The translations under genes were made by a program, and so were the position numbers. A stretch of DNA of 64,000 nucleotides, from contig NZ_JBGOSE010000005.1 in assembly GCF_041538045.1 (NCBI RefSeq), positions 62,001 to 126,000 on the forward strand, read 5' to 3'. The notes beneath the pieces were generated by a model that saw only the letters and a program-made list of their open reading frames with translations, made no database searches and was not told the origin of the DNA. Within the stretch, counting starts at the first letter, position 1. Each line of letters begins with the position of its first letter. Below, one piece after another: positions 52,511 through 61,112 of the stretch. This DNA is from Aliiglaciecola sp041538045. Lineage in GTDB: Bacteria; Pseudomonadota; Gammaproteobacteria; Enterobacterales; Alteromonadaceae.

Positions 52511-53542
52511 CTAAAACACCAACTTTTGACCTTGTTCTGGAATGATAATCTGCAAACCTAAATTGTTGGCTTCATCCAGTTGCTGTTTTATTTTAAGCCG
52601 CGGGTTGAGGTTGTTGGCTAGGGTATATTTGATATGGCTAATCACTACTTTGAGATCTTGCAGTGGAGCTTTTCCGCCAACTTTAGATGCAAAACTATGT
52701 AGCTCTTGCATTAATAATTTTGGAGTAAGGTGACCAAATAACAGATTGTGTGGACGTTCATTTTCAAAGGACACTTCGATTACCATGCCACGCAGCTGTT
52801 TATGTTGCATTTGTTTTGCAAGGTAGCGCCAAATAACCTGAAGTTTTCCTTGTTTTTCGACAATATCTGCACCTGTATCCCCGAAATACACAAACATATC
52901 ACTGCCGTTCTCAAGCACAAAGGCACTGGACTCAACGGGATGGCTGAGGCTAAATGCCGTCACCTTTAGCTGAGTATCGGTAACGCTAATAGGTTCGCCG
53001 ATGGGAAGATCAACAACGTGATATTTATTTAGAGTAGGCGGCCTACCACGGTCTGTGAAATTTGCCCAAGCTATGCCATTAAAGTAGGTCTCACCAATCA
53101 TCTTATTCACCGATGCCAGAGCATAGATATTCTTATTTGTATCTTCAGGAGAGGCGACTAACAGACCATTAATATGATCAAGGTGACTATGGCTTACTAA
53201 ATAACCTTTTACGTGGTCCCTTAAAATAGTTCCTGAAGTTGACCAGTTTGGATTATGACGAATAGGCAAATCTGCAAAGGCATTTTGTTTTACACTTTGA
53301 TTTATGCCATTCACTATTGTCCCTGCATCTAAAGCGACATAGTTGTGACTTTTGACAGAACGTAATAAAAACGCACTTAAATTACCATCTTCAATGCCGC
53401 CGCTATCACCTAACACGATAAGTTCAAATGAGGCGTTTTTAGACTCTTCGTTTACTAGGTCTTGTTGATTTGCAAAACAGTGAACCGAGAAAAGCAAAGT
53501 TAACACTGTTAGTTGTTTAATTAGATGGGCAAGTTTAGGCAT
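52511..53542 (-). CDS. Periplasmic class II 3',5'-cyclic-nucleotide phosphodiesterase (CpdP-like)
   Basis: A 343-residue exported metallo-beta-lactamase-fold enzyme. A signal peptide (about 1-24, ending CFA) precedes IVLGDSGGIEDGNLSAFLL, and the SHSHLDHINGLLVASPED motif is the class II phosphodiesterase signature, seen in yeast PDE1 and periplasmic CpdP of Vibrio fischeri. FGDTGAD and the late SHIK carry further metal ligands. It would hydrolyse extracellular or periplasmic cAMP to AMP for use as a nucleotide source. The tetR gene lies 11 bp upstream on the same strand, so the two may share a transcript. Confidence 0.9.
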   Translation of the reverse strand: MPKLAHLIKQLTVLTLLFSVHCFANQQDLVNEESKNASFELIVLGDSGGIEDGNLSAFLLRSVKSHNYVALDAGTIVNGINQSVKQNAFADLPIRHNPNWSTSGTILRDHVKGYLVSHSHLDHINGLLVASPEDTNKNIYALASVNKMIGETYFNGIAWANFTDRGRPPTLNKYHVVDLPIGEPISVTDTQLKVTAFSLSHPVESSAFVLENGSDMFVYFGDTGADIVEKQGKLQVIWRYLAKQMQHKQLRGMVIEVSFENERPHNLLFGHLTPKLLMQELHSFASKVGGKAPLQDLKVVISHIKYTLANNLNPRLKIKQQLDEANNLGLQIIIPEQGQKLVF

Positions 53543-53553
53543 TATTATTATCT

Positions 53554-54174
53554 TTATATTGTTGGGGTTAAATAGTGATCTAGAAAAATATTGGCGGTTT
53601 GTTTGATCACAAAATCTTTTTCAGCTTCGCTAAGGGGGTCCTGTAATTTAAACACTAGTGGCCAGAAACAGCGGCCTTTGATTAGGTCATTTAACTGATC
53701 AATGGCAAAGTTGACGTCCTTAATTTCTAAGGTATTGTCTTTTACTGCAGCCTTTATAAAACGGTGAACTGCAGTTTCTATGGTAATCAAGCGATCAATT
53801 TCTTTTCTCAGGGTGTCTTGTTCATAGAAGAAACTGCCGATAACCACGCGGACTAACTCTATGTGTTGCTCATCGCTCATGGAATCTACTTGCTCTTCTA
53901 TTAAGCGAATAAATTGCTCATAAATGGGTTGTTTCGGCTGATATATCACGGTGCTTTTAAGCAGCGATGCTTCCCAATTATCGGTCAACAGGTACATTAC
54001 TAATTCTGCTTTGGTGGCAAAATGATTATATACAGTGCGTTTTGAAACACCAGCAATCTCAGCTAACCTATCCATGCTAGTTCCTTGCACGCCAAACTCT
54101 TGAAAAGCAACGTTAGCTGCTTCTACTATTGCTTCGCGTTTTATTTCGCTGCGGCTTTTTTTTGCTGGTTTCAT
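53554..54174 (-). CDS. TetR-family repressor of the adjacent RND efflux genes
   Basis: A 206-residue regulator with an N-terminal TetR helix-turn-helix (GVQGTSMDRLAEIAGVSKRT, VYNHFATKAELV) and a C-terminal ligand domain. It is divergent from the RND adaptor gene. The perfect palindrome at 54245-54273 between them is its probable operator, controlling both directions. Confidence 0.92.
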   Translation of the reverse strand: MKPAKKSRSEIKREAIVEAANVAFQEFGVQGTSMDRLAEIAGVSKRTVYNHFATKAELVMYLLTDNWEASLLKSTVIYQPKQPIYEQFIRLIEEQVDSMSDEQHIELVRVVIGSFFYEQDTLRKEIDRLITIETAVHRFIKAAVKDNTLEIKDVNFAIDQLNDLIKGRCFWPLVFKLQDPLSEAEKDFVIKQTANIFLDHYLTPTI

Positions 54175-54244
54175 AATTCTCTATAACTTTTAGAACAATA
54201 TATAAATTTCGATACTAAACACAGTTTACTTTCATCCTTTTGAT

Positions 54245-54273
54245 AATGTAAACTACACCGAGTAGTTTACATT
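54245..54273. promoter_or_regulatory. TetR operator between tetR and the RND genes
   Basis: AATGTAAACTAC and GTAGTTTACATT, perfect 12-bp arms around a 5-nt spacer. It is 71 bp upstream of tetR and 57 bp upstream of the adaptor start I prefer. Confidence 0.88.
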
Positions 54274-54330
54274 TTAGCTATGCATTTTTCAATAGTTCAA
54301 TCCAGCTTAATAATGAGAGAAATTCCCGTA

Positions 54331-55407
54331 ATGATATTATTTTTACGCGCACTGCCTGTTAGTCTTTTACTATCAGCTTCAGTGCTATTACTCAGTGCTT
54401 GTGGCGAAGAAAGCCAACCGCAAACTCAAACAGAAAAAGCGCGAGTGGTGAAACTGACACCGGTAATATCTGCGTCTATTCAAAATCAATCGACCTTTCC
54501 TGCTGTTGTATCGGCAGTGAAGACCATCGATCTGAGTTTTGAGGTAACAGGACGTTTAATCCAAACGGATATTGTGACTGGGGAAAAGGTTAAAAAAGGA
54601 CATTTGCTGGCGAGTTTAGATCCAAAACCCTTTGAAAGAAGAGTAAAAGAACAACAGACCCGACTGCAACAAGCTGACCGAGAATTAAGTCGAATAGAGT
54701 CTATGTTTAATAAGAATTTAGTCTCTCAAAGTAACTTAGATGATGCTAAAACAGAATATGAGCTGGCTGAGATAGACTTATCAAACGCCCTGCAAGACTT
54801 AGAGTACACTAAGCTACGCGCACCCTTTGATGCATTGGTTGCTAAGCGTTTAATCGACAACAACAGTTTTGTAACCGCTGGACAATCATTAGCTCAGTTG
54901 CAAGATGTTTCGCGTATTTACTTCAATATTAATGTGCCAGAACGAGTTTTGTCAGCCAACCAAGGGCGTAAAATCATCAAAGCCCAGGCTTCTATACTGG
55001 GTAACCCCGACAAATGGTATGACCTAGTTTACGTTGAACACTCCACCCAGCCAGATGCTGTCACTCAAACCTATCAAGCGGTGTTTGCCTTAGAGGGGCA
55101 AAGTGAGTTGCAGGTCACACCTGGTGCACGAGCAGTGGTGAATGTCACTGCAGAAACCCCTAATAGTAACGGTAATTTATTAATTCCTTTTAGAGCATTG
55201 GTGGGAAGTGATGCTGAAGGTTTTTTTGTTTGGCGTTACCTTGCCGATACTCAATCTGTTGAAAAAGTACAAGTTAAGGTGCTAAGTATTGAAGATTCTG
55301 CAGTAGTGGTTGACGCCCAGTTAAGTGAGCAAGATTTTGTTATCTCTGCAGGTGCTGCCCAAGTTTACGCGGGCATGAAAGTCGAACCTTATCACGGAGA
55401 AAGATAA
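54331..55407 (+). CDS. RND efflux periplasmic adaptor (membrane fusion protein), lipoprotein
   Basis: A roughly 358-residue HlyD/AcrA-type adaptor. The lipoprotein signal peptide ends in LSAC (lipobox) with the Cys about 23 residues in; a lipoyl half (VTGEKVKKGHLLASLD), a coiled-coil hairpin (QQTRLQQADRELSRIE) and the second lipoyl half (LRAPFDALVAKRL) follow. I chose the ATG at 54331, preceded by GAGAGA, since it starts directly at the signal peptide. An upstream ATG at 54280 abuts the operator and has no ribosome binding site. It ends 1 bp before the pump gene. Confidence 0.92.
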   Translation: MILFLRALPVSLLLSASVLLLSACGEESQPQTQTEKARVVKLTPVISASIQNQSTFPAVVSAVKTIDLSFEVTGRLIQTDIVTGEKVKKGHLLASLDPKPFERRVKEQQTRLQQADRELSRIESMFNKNLVSQSNLDDAKTEYELAEIDLSNALQDLEYTKLRAPFDALVAKRLIDNNSFVTAGQSLAQLQDVSRIYFNINVPERVLSANQGRKIIKAQASILGNPDKWYDLVYVEHSTQPDAVTQTYQAVFALEGQSELQVTPGARAVVNVTAETPNSNGNLLIPFRALVGSDAEGFFVWRYLADTQSVEKVQVKVLSIEDSAVVVDAQLSEQDFVISAGAAQVYAGMKVEPYHGER

Positions 55408-55408
55408 C

Positions 55409-58400
55409 ATGGATATAGCGCGTTATGCGATGCGTACTCCAGTTAATATCTGGTTGCTTATTTTGGTTTTCTCCATCGGCGGTCTTATTGCACTTTCTGA
55501 AATTGGTCGGTTAGAAAACCCAGCGTTTACTATTAAACAAGTAAAGGTCATTACGGCATTCCCTGGCGCTAGTGCAAAGAAGGTGGAAGAGCAGGTAACA
55601 GAGCCCCTTGAAATTGCTATTCAGCAAATGTCGCAGCTTTATCGTTTGACCTCCATTTCGTCACCTGGGCAATCTGAAATTACCGTTGAAGTTCAGCCCC
55701 ATTACGATGGTGATATGTTGCCACAGATTTGGGATGAACTAAGAAAGCGATTAGGTGATATGAGCGGCTCTTTGCCTGTGGGCGCTCAAGAGCCTCAGGT
55801 CTATGATGATTTTGGTGATGTTTATGGTTTGTATTTTGCGTTGGTTGCGCCCGACTTTACCCCTTACGAAATGCGTGAGTTTGCACGCATCATTCGTAGA
55901 CAACTATTAACCACTGAAGGGGTGGCAAAAGTCGAAGTCAGTGGCGTGATGCAAGAACAAGTAGTCGCTTATATCGACCCCTATCTAATTGCTGGTTTAG
56001 GTATGAGCTTTCCTGACATTGTGGGTTTATTCGAAGATAATTTAAATCCTTTTAATAGTGGTCGGATTCAAGTAGACGGCAAAAAAATTAGATTGTTAGT
56101 AGAAGAATCGCCTAATCAATTAGAAGAGATCGGTAATTTATCTTTAGTCATACCTGGAACCAACCGGTCGGTGCGAATAAAAGATATAGCCAGATTGGAA
56201 CTCGAGCCTGCGGAAATTCAATCGTCGCTAATTCGTTACCAAGGTAGTGAAGCTATAACTCTGGCGGTATCTGCCATTGATGGCGTGAATATTGTCGAAG
56301 TGGGGGAGCACGTCCGCCAGACTGTCGACAGTCTGCTCGATGATTTACCGCTGGGGATGAAGCTCACGCCAATCTATGATCAGGCTAAAATTGTTGATGA
56401 CTCCGTTGGCGGATTCATTATGAATCTGATTATGTCTGTTGTAGTGGTAACCCTGACCCTTTGGTTATTTATGGGGTGGCGCTCTTCAATTATAGTCGGC
56501 GCAGTCTTGGTGGTTACCGTACTGGGAACTGTGATGATCATGTGGTTAATGGGGATACAGCTACAACGGATCTCCTTAGGCGCTATGGTAATCGCAATGG
56601 GAATGTTGGTAGACAACGCCATCGTGGTTGCTGAGGGTATGATGCTAAAAATTCGCGGTGGAACTAAACCTGTTGATGCCGCCAGTTTTGTAGTTAAACG
56701 CACTCAATGGCCGTTACTTGGCGCGACGGTGATTGGTATTGCTGCCTTTTCCGGCATAGGCTTATCAGATGATGCCACTGGTGAGTTTTTGTATTCACTG
56801 TTTTTCGTTGTTTTAGTCTCTCTGATGTTGAGTTGGGTGTTAGCTGTAACCGTCGTACCTGTATTGGGTGGTTATGTTTACAAATCTGAAAAAGTGATTG
56901 GTGAAGAGCAGGGTATCAGTGGTGTGCAAAAAGTATTTTTAAGCGTTTTGCATAAAGCCTTGCGCTTTAGGTGGGTAACACTCAGCTCGTTAGTGGTGAT
57001 AACCGTTGTCGCATTCGCTGGTTTTGGTTATGTGAAACAAGGCTTCTTCCCATCTTCAAATGCGCCTATTTTCTTTGTTCATTACTGGGGACCGCAGGAT
57101 CAAGATATTCGCTACACCGAAGAGAAAATTGAACAAGCTGAAAAACGAATTTTAACCTTTGATGGCGTCGAATCCGTTACCAGTTTTGTAGGACGCGGAG
57201 CCGACAGATTCACTCTTACCTATGCTCCCGAAGCAAATAATGAGAGTTACGGTTTGTTGTTTATACGGGTTCACGATAGAGACGAAATTGAGGCTCTCGC
57301 ACCGGCAATTTTGGCAAAACTGAAAGATGTTGACCTTGATGCCGATTTTTATATGGAGCGAATGCAATTTGGTCCTGGTGGTGGAGCTAAACTGCAGACG
57401 CGCTTCTCTGGCCCAGATCCTTTAGTGTTGCGCCAGTTAGCCGAAAAAGCCCTGCAGGTTTTCAATCAAGATGGCAGTATTCGTGATATTCGTCACGATT
57501 GGCGTGAAAAAGGTCTGGCTCTAAATGCCCATTACGATGAATTTAATGCAGGTATATCAGGTATATCTCGCTCTGATTTTAACGACGCCATTCAATATGC
57601 CAGCGATGGTTTATCCCTTGGAGTGGTGCGTGATGGTGACTATTCGTATCCCATCAAAGCGAAAATGGCTGCCGCAGGTCAAACTCCTATAGAGGCCATT
57701 GAAAATAATCGGGTATGGAGTTCGCAACAACGAGTCTATGTTCCGTTTCGACAAGTCTCCCAAGAGTTGGAGCTAGTTAATGAAGATGTGTTAATTCAAC
57801 GTCGAAATAGAATTAGAACTATCACCATTAAGGCCGAGCCTGGTTTTAATGAGACCGCGGGCGAAGCCTTCACACGTATTCGTCCTAAGGTGGAAGCCAT
57901 AGATTTACCTGACGGTTATAAAATTGAATGGGGCGGCGAGTATGAAAATGCAAATGAAGCCCAAGAGGCGTTAGGGAAAGGCTTACCAGCAGGTTTCTTG
58001 GTGATGTTTCTAATTTCGGTACTGTTATTTGGTAAAGTCAAACAACCACTGATTATATGGATGGTAGTACCTATGGCAGTAGTGGGGGTGGTCGCAGGGT
58101 TATTGAGTACCAATATGCCGTTTGGTTTTATGTCGCTGTTAGGCTTTTTGAGCCTGTTTGGTATGTTAATTAAAAACGCCATTGTACTGATAGAAGAAAT
58201 CGACTTACTTTTAGCCGAAGGGCAAACTCCGAAACTTGCTATTACCAATGCTAGTTTAAGTCGTCTTCGACCTGTGTCTTTGGCTGCAATCACCACTATT
58301 TTGGGTATGGCCCCGCTGTTGTTTGATGCGTTTTTTGCCGACATGGCGGTGACAATAATGGGTGGGTTAGCTTTCGCTACGGTACTGACATTGATTGCCG

Positions 58401-58447
58401 TACCTGTCCTATATAGTGTGTTCTTTAGGATCAGCTTTAGAAAATAA
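55409..58447 (+). CDS. RND efflux pump inner-membrane transporter
   Basis: A 1012-residue RND permease with the 12-helix, two-loop plan. Key parts: FPGASAKKVEEQVTEPLE (porter domain), the helix-4 segment with GMLVDNAIVVAEGM carrying the proton-relay Asp, and the second-half helix with FGMLIKNAIVLIEEIDLL. It belongs to the hydrophobe/amphiphile-type branch found in two-gene (adaptor-pump) operons without an outer-membrane gene. It probably uses TolC or another channel. Substrate unknown. Controlled by the TetR upstream. Confidence 0.93.
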   Translation: MDIARYAMRTPVNIWLLILVFSIGGLIALSEIGRLENPAFTIKQVKVITAFPGASAKKVEEQVTEPLEIAIQQMSQLYRLTSISSPGQSEITVEVQPHYDGDMLPQIWDELRKRLGDMSGSLPVGAQEPQVYDDFGDVYGLYFALVAPDFTPYEMREFARIIRRQLLTTEGVAKVEVSGVMQEQVVAYIDPYLIAGLGMSFPDIVGLFEDNLNPFNSGRIQVDGKKIRLLVEESPNQLEEIGNLSLVIPGTNRSVRIKDIARLELEPAEIQSSLIRYQGSEAITLAVSAIDGVNIVEVGEHVRQTVDSLLDDLPLGMKLTPIYDQAKIVDDSVGGFIMNLIMSVVVVTLTLWLFMGWRSSIIVGAVLVVTVLGTVMIMWLMGIQLQRISLGAMVIAMGMLVDNAIVVAEGMMLKIRGGTKPVDAASFVVKRTQWPLLGATVIGIAAFSGIGLSDDATGEFLYSLFFVVLVSLMLSWVLAVTVVPVLGGYVYKSEKVIGEEQGISGVQKVFLSVLHKALRFRWVTLSSLVVITVVAFAGFGYVKQGFFPSSNAPIFFVHYWGPQDQDIRYTEEKIEQAEKRILTFDGVESVTSFVGRGADRFTLTYAPEANNESYGLLFIRVHDRDEIEALAPAILAKLKDVDLDADFYMERMQFGPGGGAKLQTRFSGPDPLVLRQLAEKALQVFNQDGSIRDIRHDWREKGLALNAHYDEFNAGISGISRSDFNDAIQYASDGLSLGVVRDGDYSYPIKAKMAAAGQTPIEAIENNRVWSSQQRVYVPFRQVSQELELVNEDVLIQRRNRIRTITIKAEPGFNETAGEAFTRIRPKVEAIDLPDGYKIEWGGEYENANEAQEALGKGLPAGFLVMFLISVLLFGKVKQPLIIWMVVPMAVVGVVAGLLSTNMPFGFMSLLGFLSLFGMLIKNAIVLIEEIDLLLAEGQTPKLAITNASLSRLRPVSLAAITTILGMAPLLFDAFFADMAVTIMGGLAFATVLTLIAVPVLYSVFFRISFRK

Positions 58448-58471
58448 TTCAAATTATTAGCTCTTTAATAT

Positions 58472-58508
58472 AAATGCTCGTTAGTTAACTAACGAGCATT
58501 TTTTTGGC
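58472..58508 (+). terminator. Rho-independent terminator after the RND pump
   Basis: AAATGCTCGTTAGTT and AACTAACGAGCATTT form a perfect 15-bp palindrome followed by T7. Confidence 0.93.
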
Positions 58509-58647
58509 TAATTAACTCAAGGGGTAAGGCTGAATATGGCATTGAAGCTATAGGTTTTATATTCTTGTGAGTGTCAATAATGGCTTCAATCTAGTCTTGT
58601 TTTTATTTTTAAGAAAGTTATTATTACCATTCATTCGTGAGGAAAAA

Positions 58648-58701
58648 ATGTACCCAATCCACAATACTATAAAGAGTAACTTACTCACCTTACCAAATTA
58701 A
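58648..58701 (+). CDS. Possible 17-residue leader or microprotein
   Basis: GTGAGGAAAAA precedes the ATG, giving a 17-residue peptide beginning MYPIHNTIKSN. The stop codon is followed immediately by the hairpin at 58702-58726. The setting resembles a leader peptide or small RNA, but the peptide has no run of a single regulatory amino acid. Speculative. Confidence 0.25.
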   Translation: MYPIHNTIKSNLLTLPN

Positions 58702-58726
58702 GCCGAGCGTATTCCTTACGCTCGGC
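58702..58726. repeat. Perfect hairpin upstream of rnk
   Basis: GCCGAGCGTA and TACGCTCGGC, 10-bp GC-rich stem with a 5-nt loop. No clean T run follows, so it could be a terminator of an upstream short transcript or a structured leader element. Confidence 0.75.
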
Positions 58727-59001
58727 GATTCTTCCCTATCTGTTCATTTAGTTAAGCAATAACGACAGCAAGCGTGTTATGCCTGCTAATGAATATATTC
58801 ATATTTTTCTAAATCTTGATTGCCTTTTAACGTCAGTATTTATTAACGCTTAATACCTTATTGTGCAGAATCCGTTTGCACTTTTTTTGCGGCTATTTTG
58901 TCTGAAATTGGAGGGCTAAAACGTAACAAGCGAGACAAAGATCGTAAACTTGAGCGCAAGGTAAAGCCTCTGTTTACTGCTCCGAAAAAAGAGGTGAAAT
59001 T

Positions 59002-59388
59002 ATGCAACAGCAACCAGATATATTTATTTCCACATCTGATCTAGCCATGCTAGAGAATCAACTTGAAGTTTCAAAACTCCCCGAGGAGTTAGTTACCGCA
59101 TTAGAAAATGAACTTGCCCGAGCAACGATTATTGATAATAAAGATATGCCGAATGATGTGGTGACTATTGGTAAGCGAGTCACGTTCAAAATAGCAGATA
59201 GTAATAGTTTATTTACAAAAACGTTATGCCTCCCCGCCGATACGATTAAGCATGCAGATAGTATTTCAGTTTTTGCACCCATTGGTTCTGCACTTCTAGG
59301 TTTAAGAACTGGTCAGAGTATTAACTGGCAAACCCAAGCTGGGCAAAAGTCAGTTGAAATAGTAGCGGTCAATGCCAACGCTAGTTAG
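59002..59388 (+). CDS. rnk: Nucleoside diphosphate kinase regulator Rnk
   Basis: A 128-residue GreA/GreB C-terminal-like protein with a short N-terminal helical pair. The FAPIGSALLGLRTGQSINW segment is the Gre/Rnk C-terminal hallmark. Rnk binds RNA polymerase in E. coli and affects nucleotide pools. GAGGTG precedes the ATG. Confidence 0.88.
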   Translation: MQQQPDIFISTSDLAMLENQLEVSKLPEELVTALENELARATIIDNKDMPNDVVTIGKRVTFKIADSNSLFTKTLCLPADTIKHADSISVFAPIGSALLGLRTGQSINWQTQAGQKSVEIVAVNANAS

Positions 59389-59470
59389 TTGCCAATCGTT
59401 TTAAGACAATTGCATTCGCGTTGGTTTTTCTAAAGTAGATAATTTTAGCAGATATATGAGGTTACTCTTG

Positions 59471-60823
59471 ATGACTTATACACATCAAACTATTGCAGAT
59501 TTAAAACAAACTAGTCCAGCTCAAAGCGAGTTTTATCAAGCTGTTGAAGAGGTACTTAATTCCCTGGATCCGATACTCGAATCTGATAGTAAATATCGTC
59601 AGCAAGCCATTATTCAACGTATTGTCGAGCCGGAAAGACAGATTATGTTTCGAGTACCGTGGATTGATGATAAAGGTGAAATTCAGGTTAATAAGGGATA
59701 TCGAGTAGAATTTAATTCCGCCCTTGGACCATATAAAGGGGGGTTAAGATTCCACCCCTCAGTTAATGCCAGCATCATAAAGTTCTTAGGTTTTGAGCAA
59801 ATTTTCAAAAACTCTCTGACTGGCCTAGCTATCGGTGGAGGTAAAGGCGGTGCAAACTTCAACCCTAGAGGACGTTCGAATAATGAAATTATGCGCTTTT
59901 GCCAGTCTTTTATGAGCGAACTATATCGACATATTGGTCCAACTACAGATGTACCTGCTGGAGACATTGGCGTTGGTGCGTCAGAAATCGGTTATATGTT
60001 TGGCCAATACAAGCGTTTAACGGGGCGTTATGAAGGGATTTTAACAGGCAAGGGTCTGCTATGGGGAGGATCCTTGGTACGTAAAGAAGCAACTGGATAT
60101 GGCGCCGTATACTTTGCCGATAATATGTTAAAAGCACGAGGGGATAGTCTAAAAGGTAAGCAATGCTTGATTTCAGGTGCGGGTAATGTCGCAATTTATG
60201 CAATGGAAAAATTATACCAGTTGGGGGCTACACCGATAAGCTGCAGTGATTCTTCGGGTACCATTTATCACGCAAGTGGTGTTGACTTAAAATTAGTGAA
60301 GCAGTTAAAAGAACAGCAACAAACCAGTTTGCTCAGCTATATTGATACTTACCCTACTGCAACCTATACACCAGTTTCAGATTATCCATCTGACGGTCAT
60401 GCTGTGTGGCGTTATCGCGCAGATGTGGCTTTCCCATGTGCAACACAAAATGAGTTAACCAAGGCTGATGCTGAGGAACTACTAGCAAATGGCTGTCAGC
60501 TAGTATGTGAAGGGGCAAATATGCCTACTACTCAAGAGGCCGTAGATAGCTTCGTTGCTGCTGATATTGCCTATGGCCCAGGCAAAGCTGCTAATGCTGG
60601 CGGGGTAGCTACAAGCCAACTAGAAATGGCACAAAATGCGAGTATGCAGAAGTGGACGTTTGCCCAAGTCGATGAGCATTTACAACAAATTATGCAAAAT
60701 ATTTTCTTAACAGCTAATGATGCAGCCAAAGAGTTTGGACAGCCTGGAAATCTAGTTTTAGGTGCCAATATCGCAGGCTTTCGTCGAGTCGCGGATGCCA
60801 TGATAGAACAAGGTGTGGTGTAA
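59471..60823 (+). CDS. gdhA: NADP-specific glutamate dehydrogenase
   Basis: A 450-residue hexameric-type glutamate dehydrogenase that aminates 2-oxoglutarate. PYKGGLRFHPSVN (substrate Lys region), GGGKGGANFNPRGRS (catalytic Lys), PAGDIGVGASEIGYMFGQYK and the GAGNVA nucleotide loop are all present. I prefer the ATG at 59471 (MTYTHQ), with GAGG about 10 bp upstream; an ATG at 59456 would overlap that ribosome binding site. Anabolic nitrogen assimilation is likely, given the bacterial GdhA length. Confidence 0.95.
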   Translation: MTYTHQTIADLKQTSPAQSEFYQAVEEVLNSLDPILESDSKYRQQAIIQRIVEPERQIMFRVPWIDDKGEIQVNKGYRVEFNSALGPYKGGLRFHPSVNASIIKFLGFEQIFKNSLTGLAIGGGKGGANFNPRGRSNNEIMRFCQSFMSELYRHIGPTTDVPAGDIGVGASEIGYMFGQYKRLTGRYEGILTGKGLLWGGSLVRKEATGYGAVYFADNMLKARGDSLKGKQCLISGAGNVAIYAMEKLYQLGATPISCSDSSGTIYHASGVDLKLVKQLKEQQQTSLLSYIDTYPTATYTPVSDYPSDGHAVWRYRADVAFPCATQNELTKADAEELLANGCQLVCEGANMPTTQEAVDSFVAADIAYGPGKAANAGGVATSQLEMAQNASMQKWTFAQVDEHLQQIMQNIFLTANDAAKEFGQPGNLVLGANIAGFRRVADAMIEQGVV

Positions 60824-60984
60824 GGTTATTTTAGTTTGTATACACTCATCTAAGGTTGTAAACAGAGGCATACGTAGTATCAACAGGGTAGAAATACGTG
60901 CGCTATTATCTTAGATGAGGCCGATGGCCAAGAGGGTGGATGCTGGCACCTAAGGCGTCAGTACAAATTATAAGCAAAGTCACT

Positions 60985-61005
60985 CGACTTCTAGTCGTTT
61001 TTTTT
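60985..61005 (+). terminator. Rho-independent terminator between gdhA and the ABC-F gene
   Basis: CGACT pairs with AGTCG around TCT, followed by eight T. It lies 160 bp after gdhA, so it may also end a short untranslated transcript from the 60830-60980 region. Confidence 0.7.
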
Positions 61006-61112
61006 ATATAGTGCGCGCCGTTTTGAACTAAGTAGTATTGCGCAGCGACATTGGGCTTTTATTGTGAACCTTGGTTTGTTTTTGTTGCTTTTTTACTATT
61101 TGGAATTCCACT

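Larger units (their letters stand above)
58509..59001. other. Gap before rnk with a possible tiny open frame and a hairpin
   Basis: About 490 bp without a normal-size gene. It contains a 17-codon open frame with a ribosome binding site (58648-58701), a perfect 10-bp-stem hairpin directly after it (58702-58726) and the rnk leader. Confidence 0.5.

Noticed and set aside
58852..59036. Basic open frame overlapping the start of rnk
   Set aside because: It has no ATG, overlaps rnk in another frame, and looks like chance open sequence despite many Lys/Arg codons.
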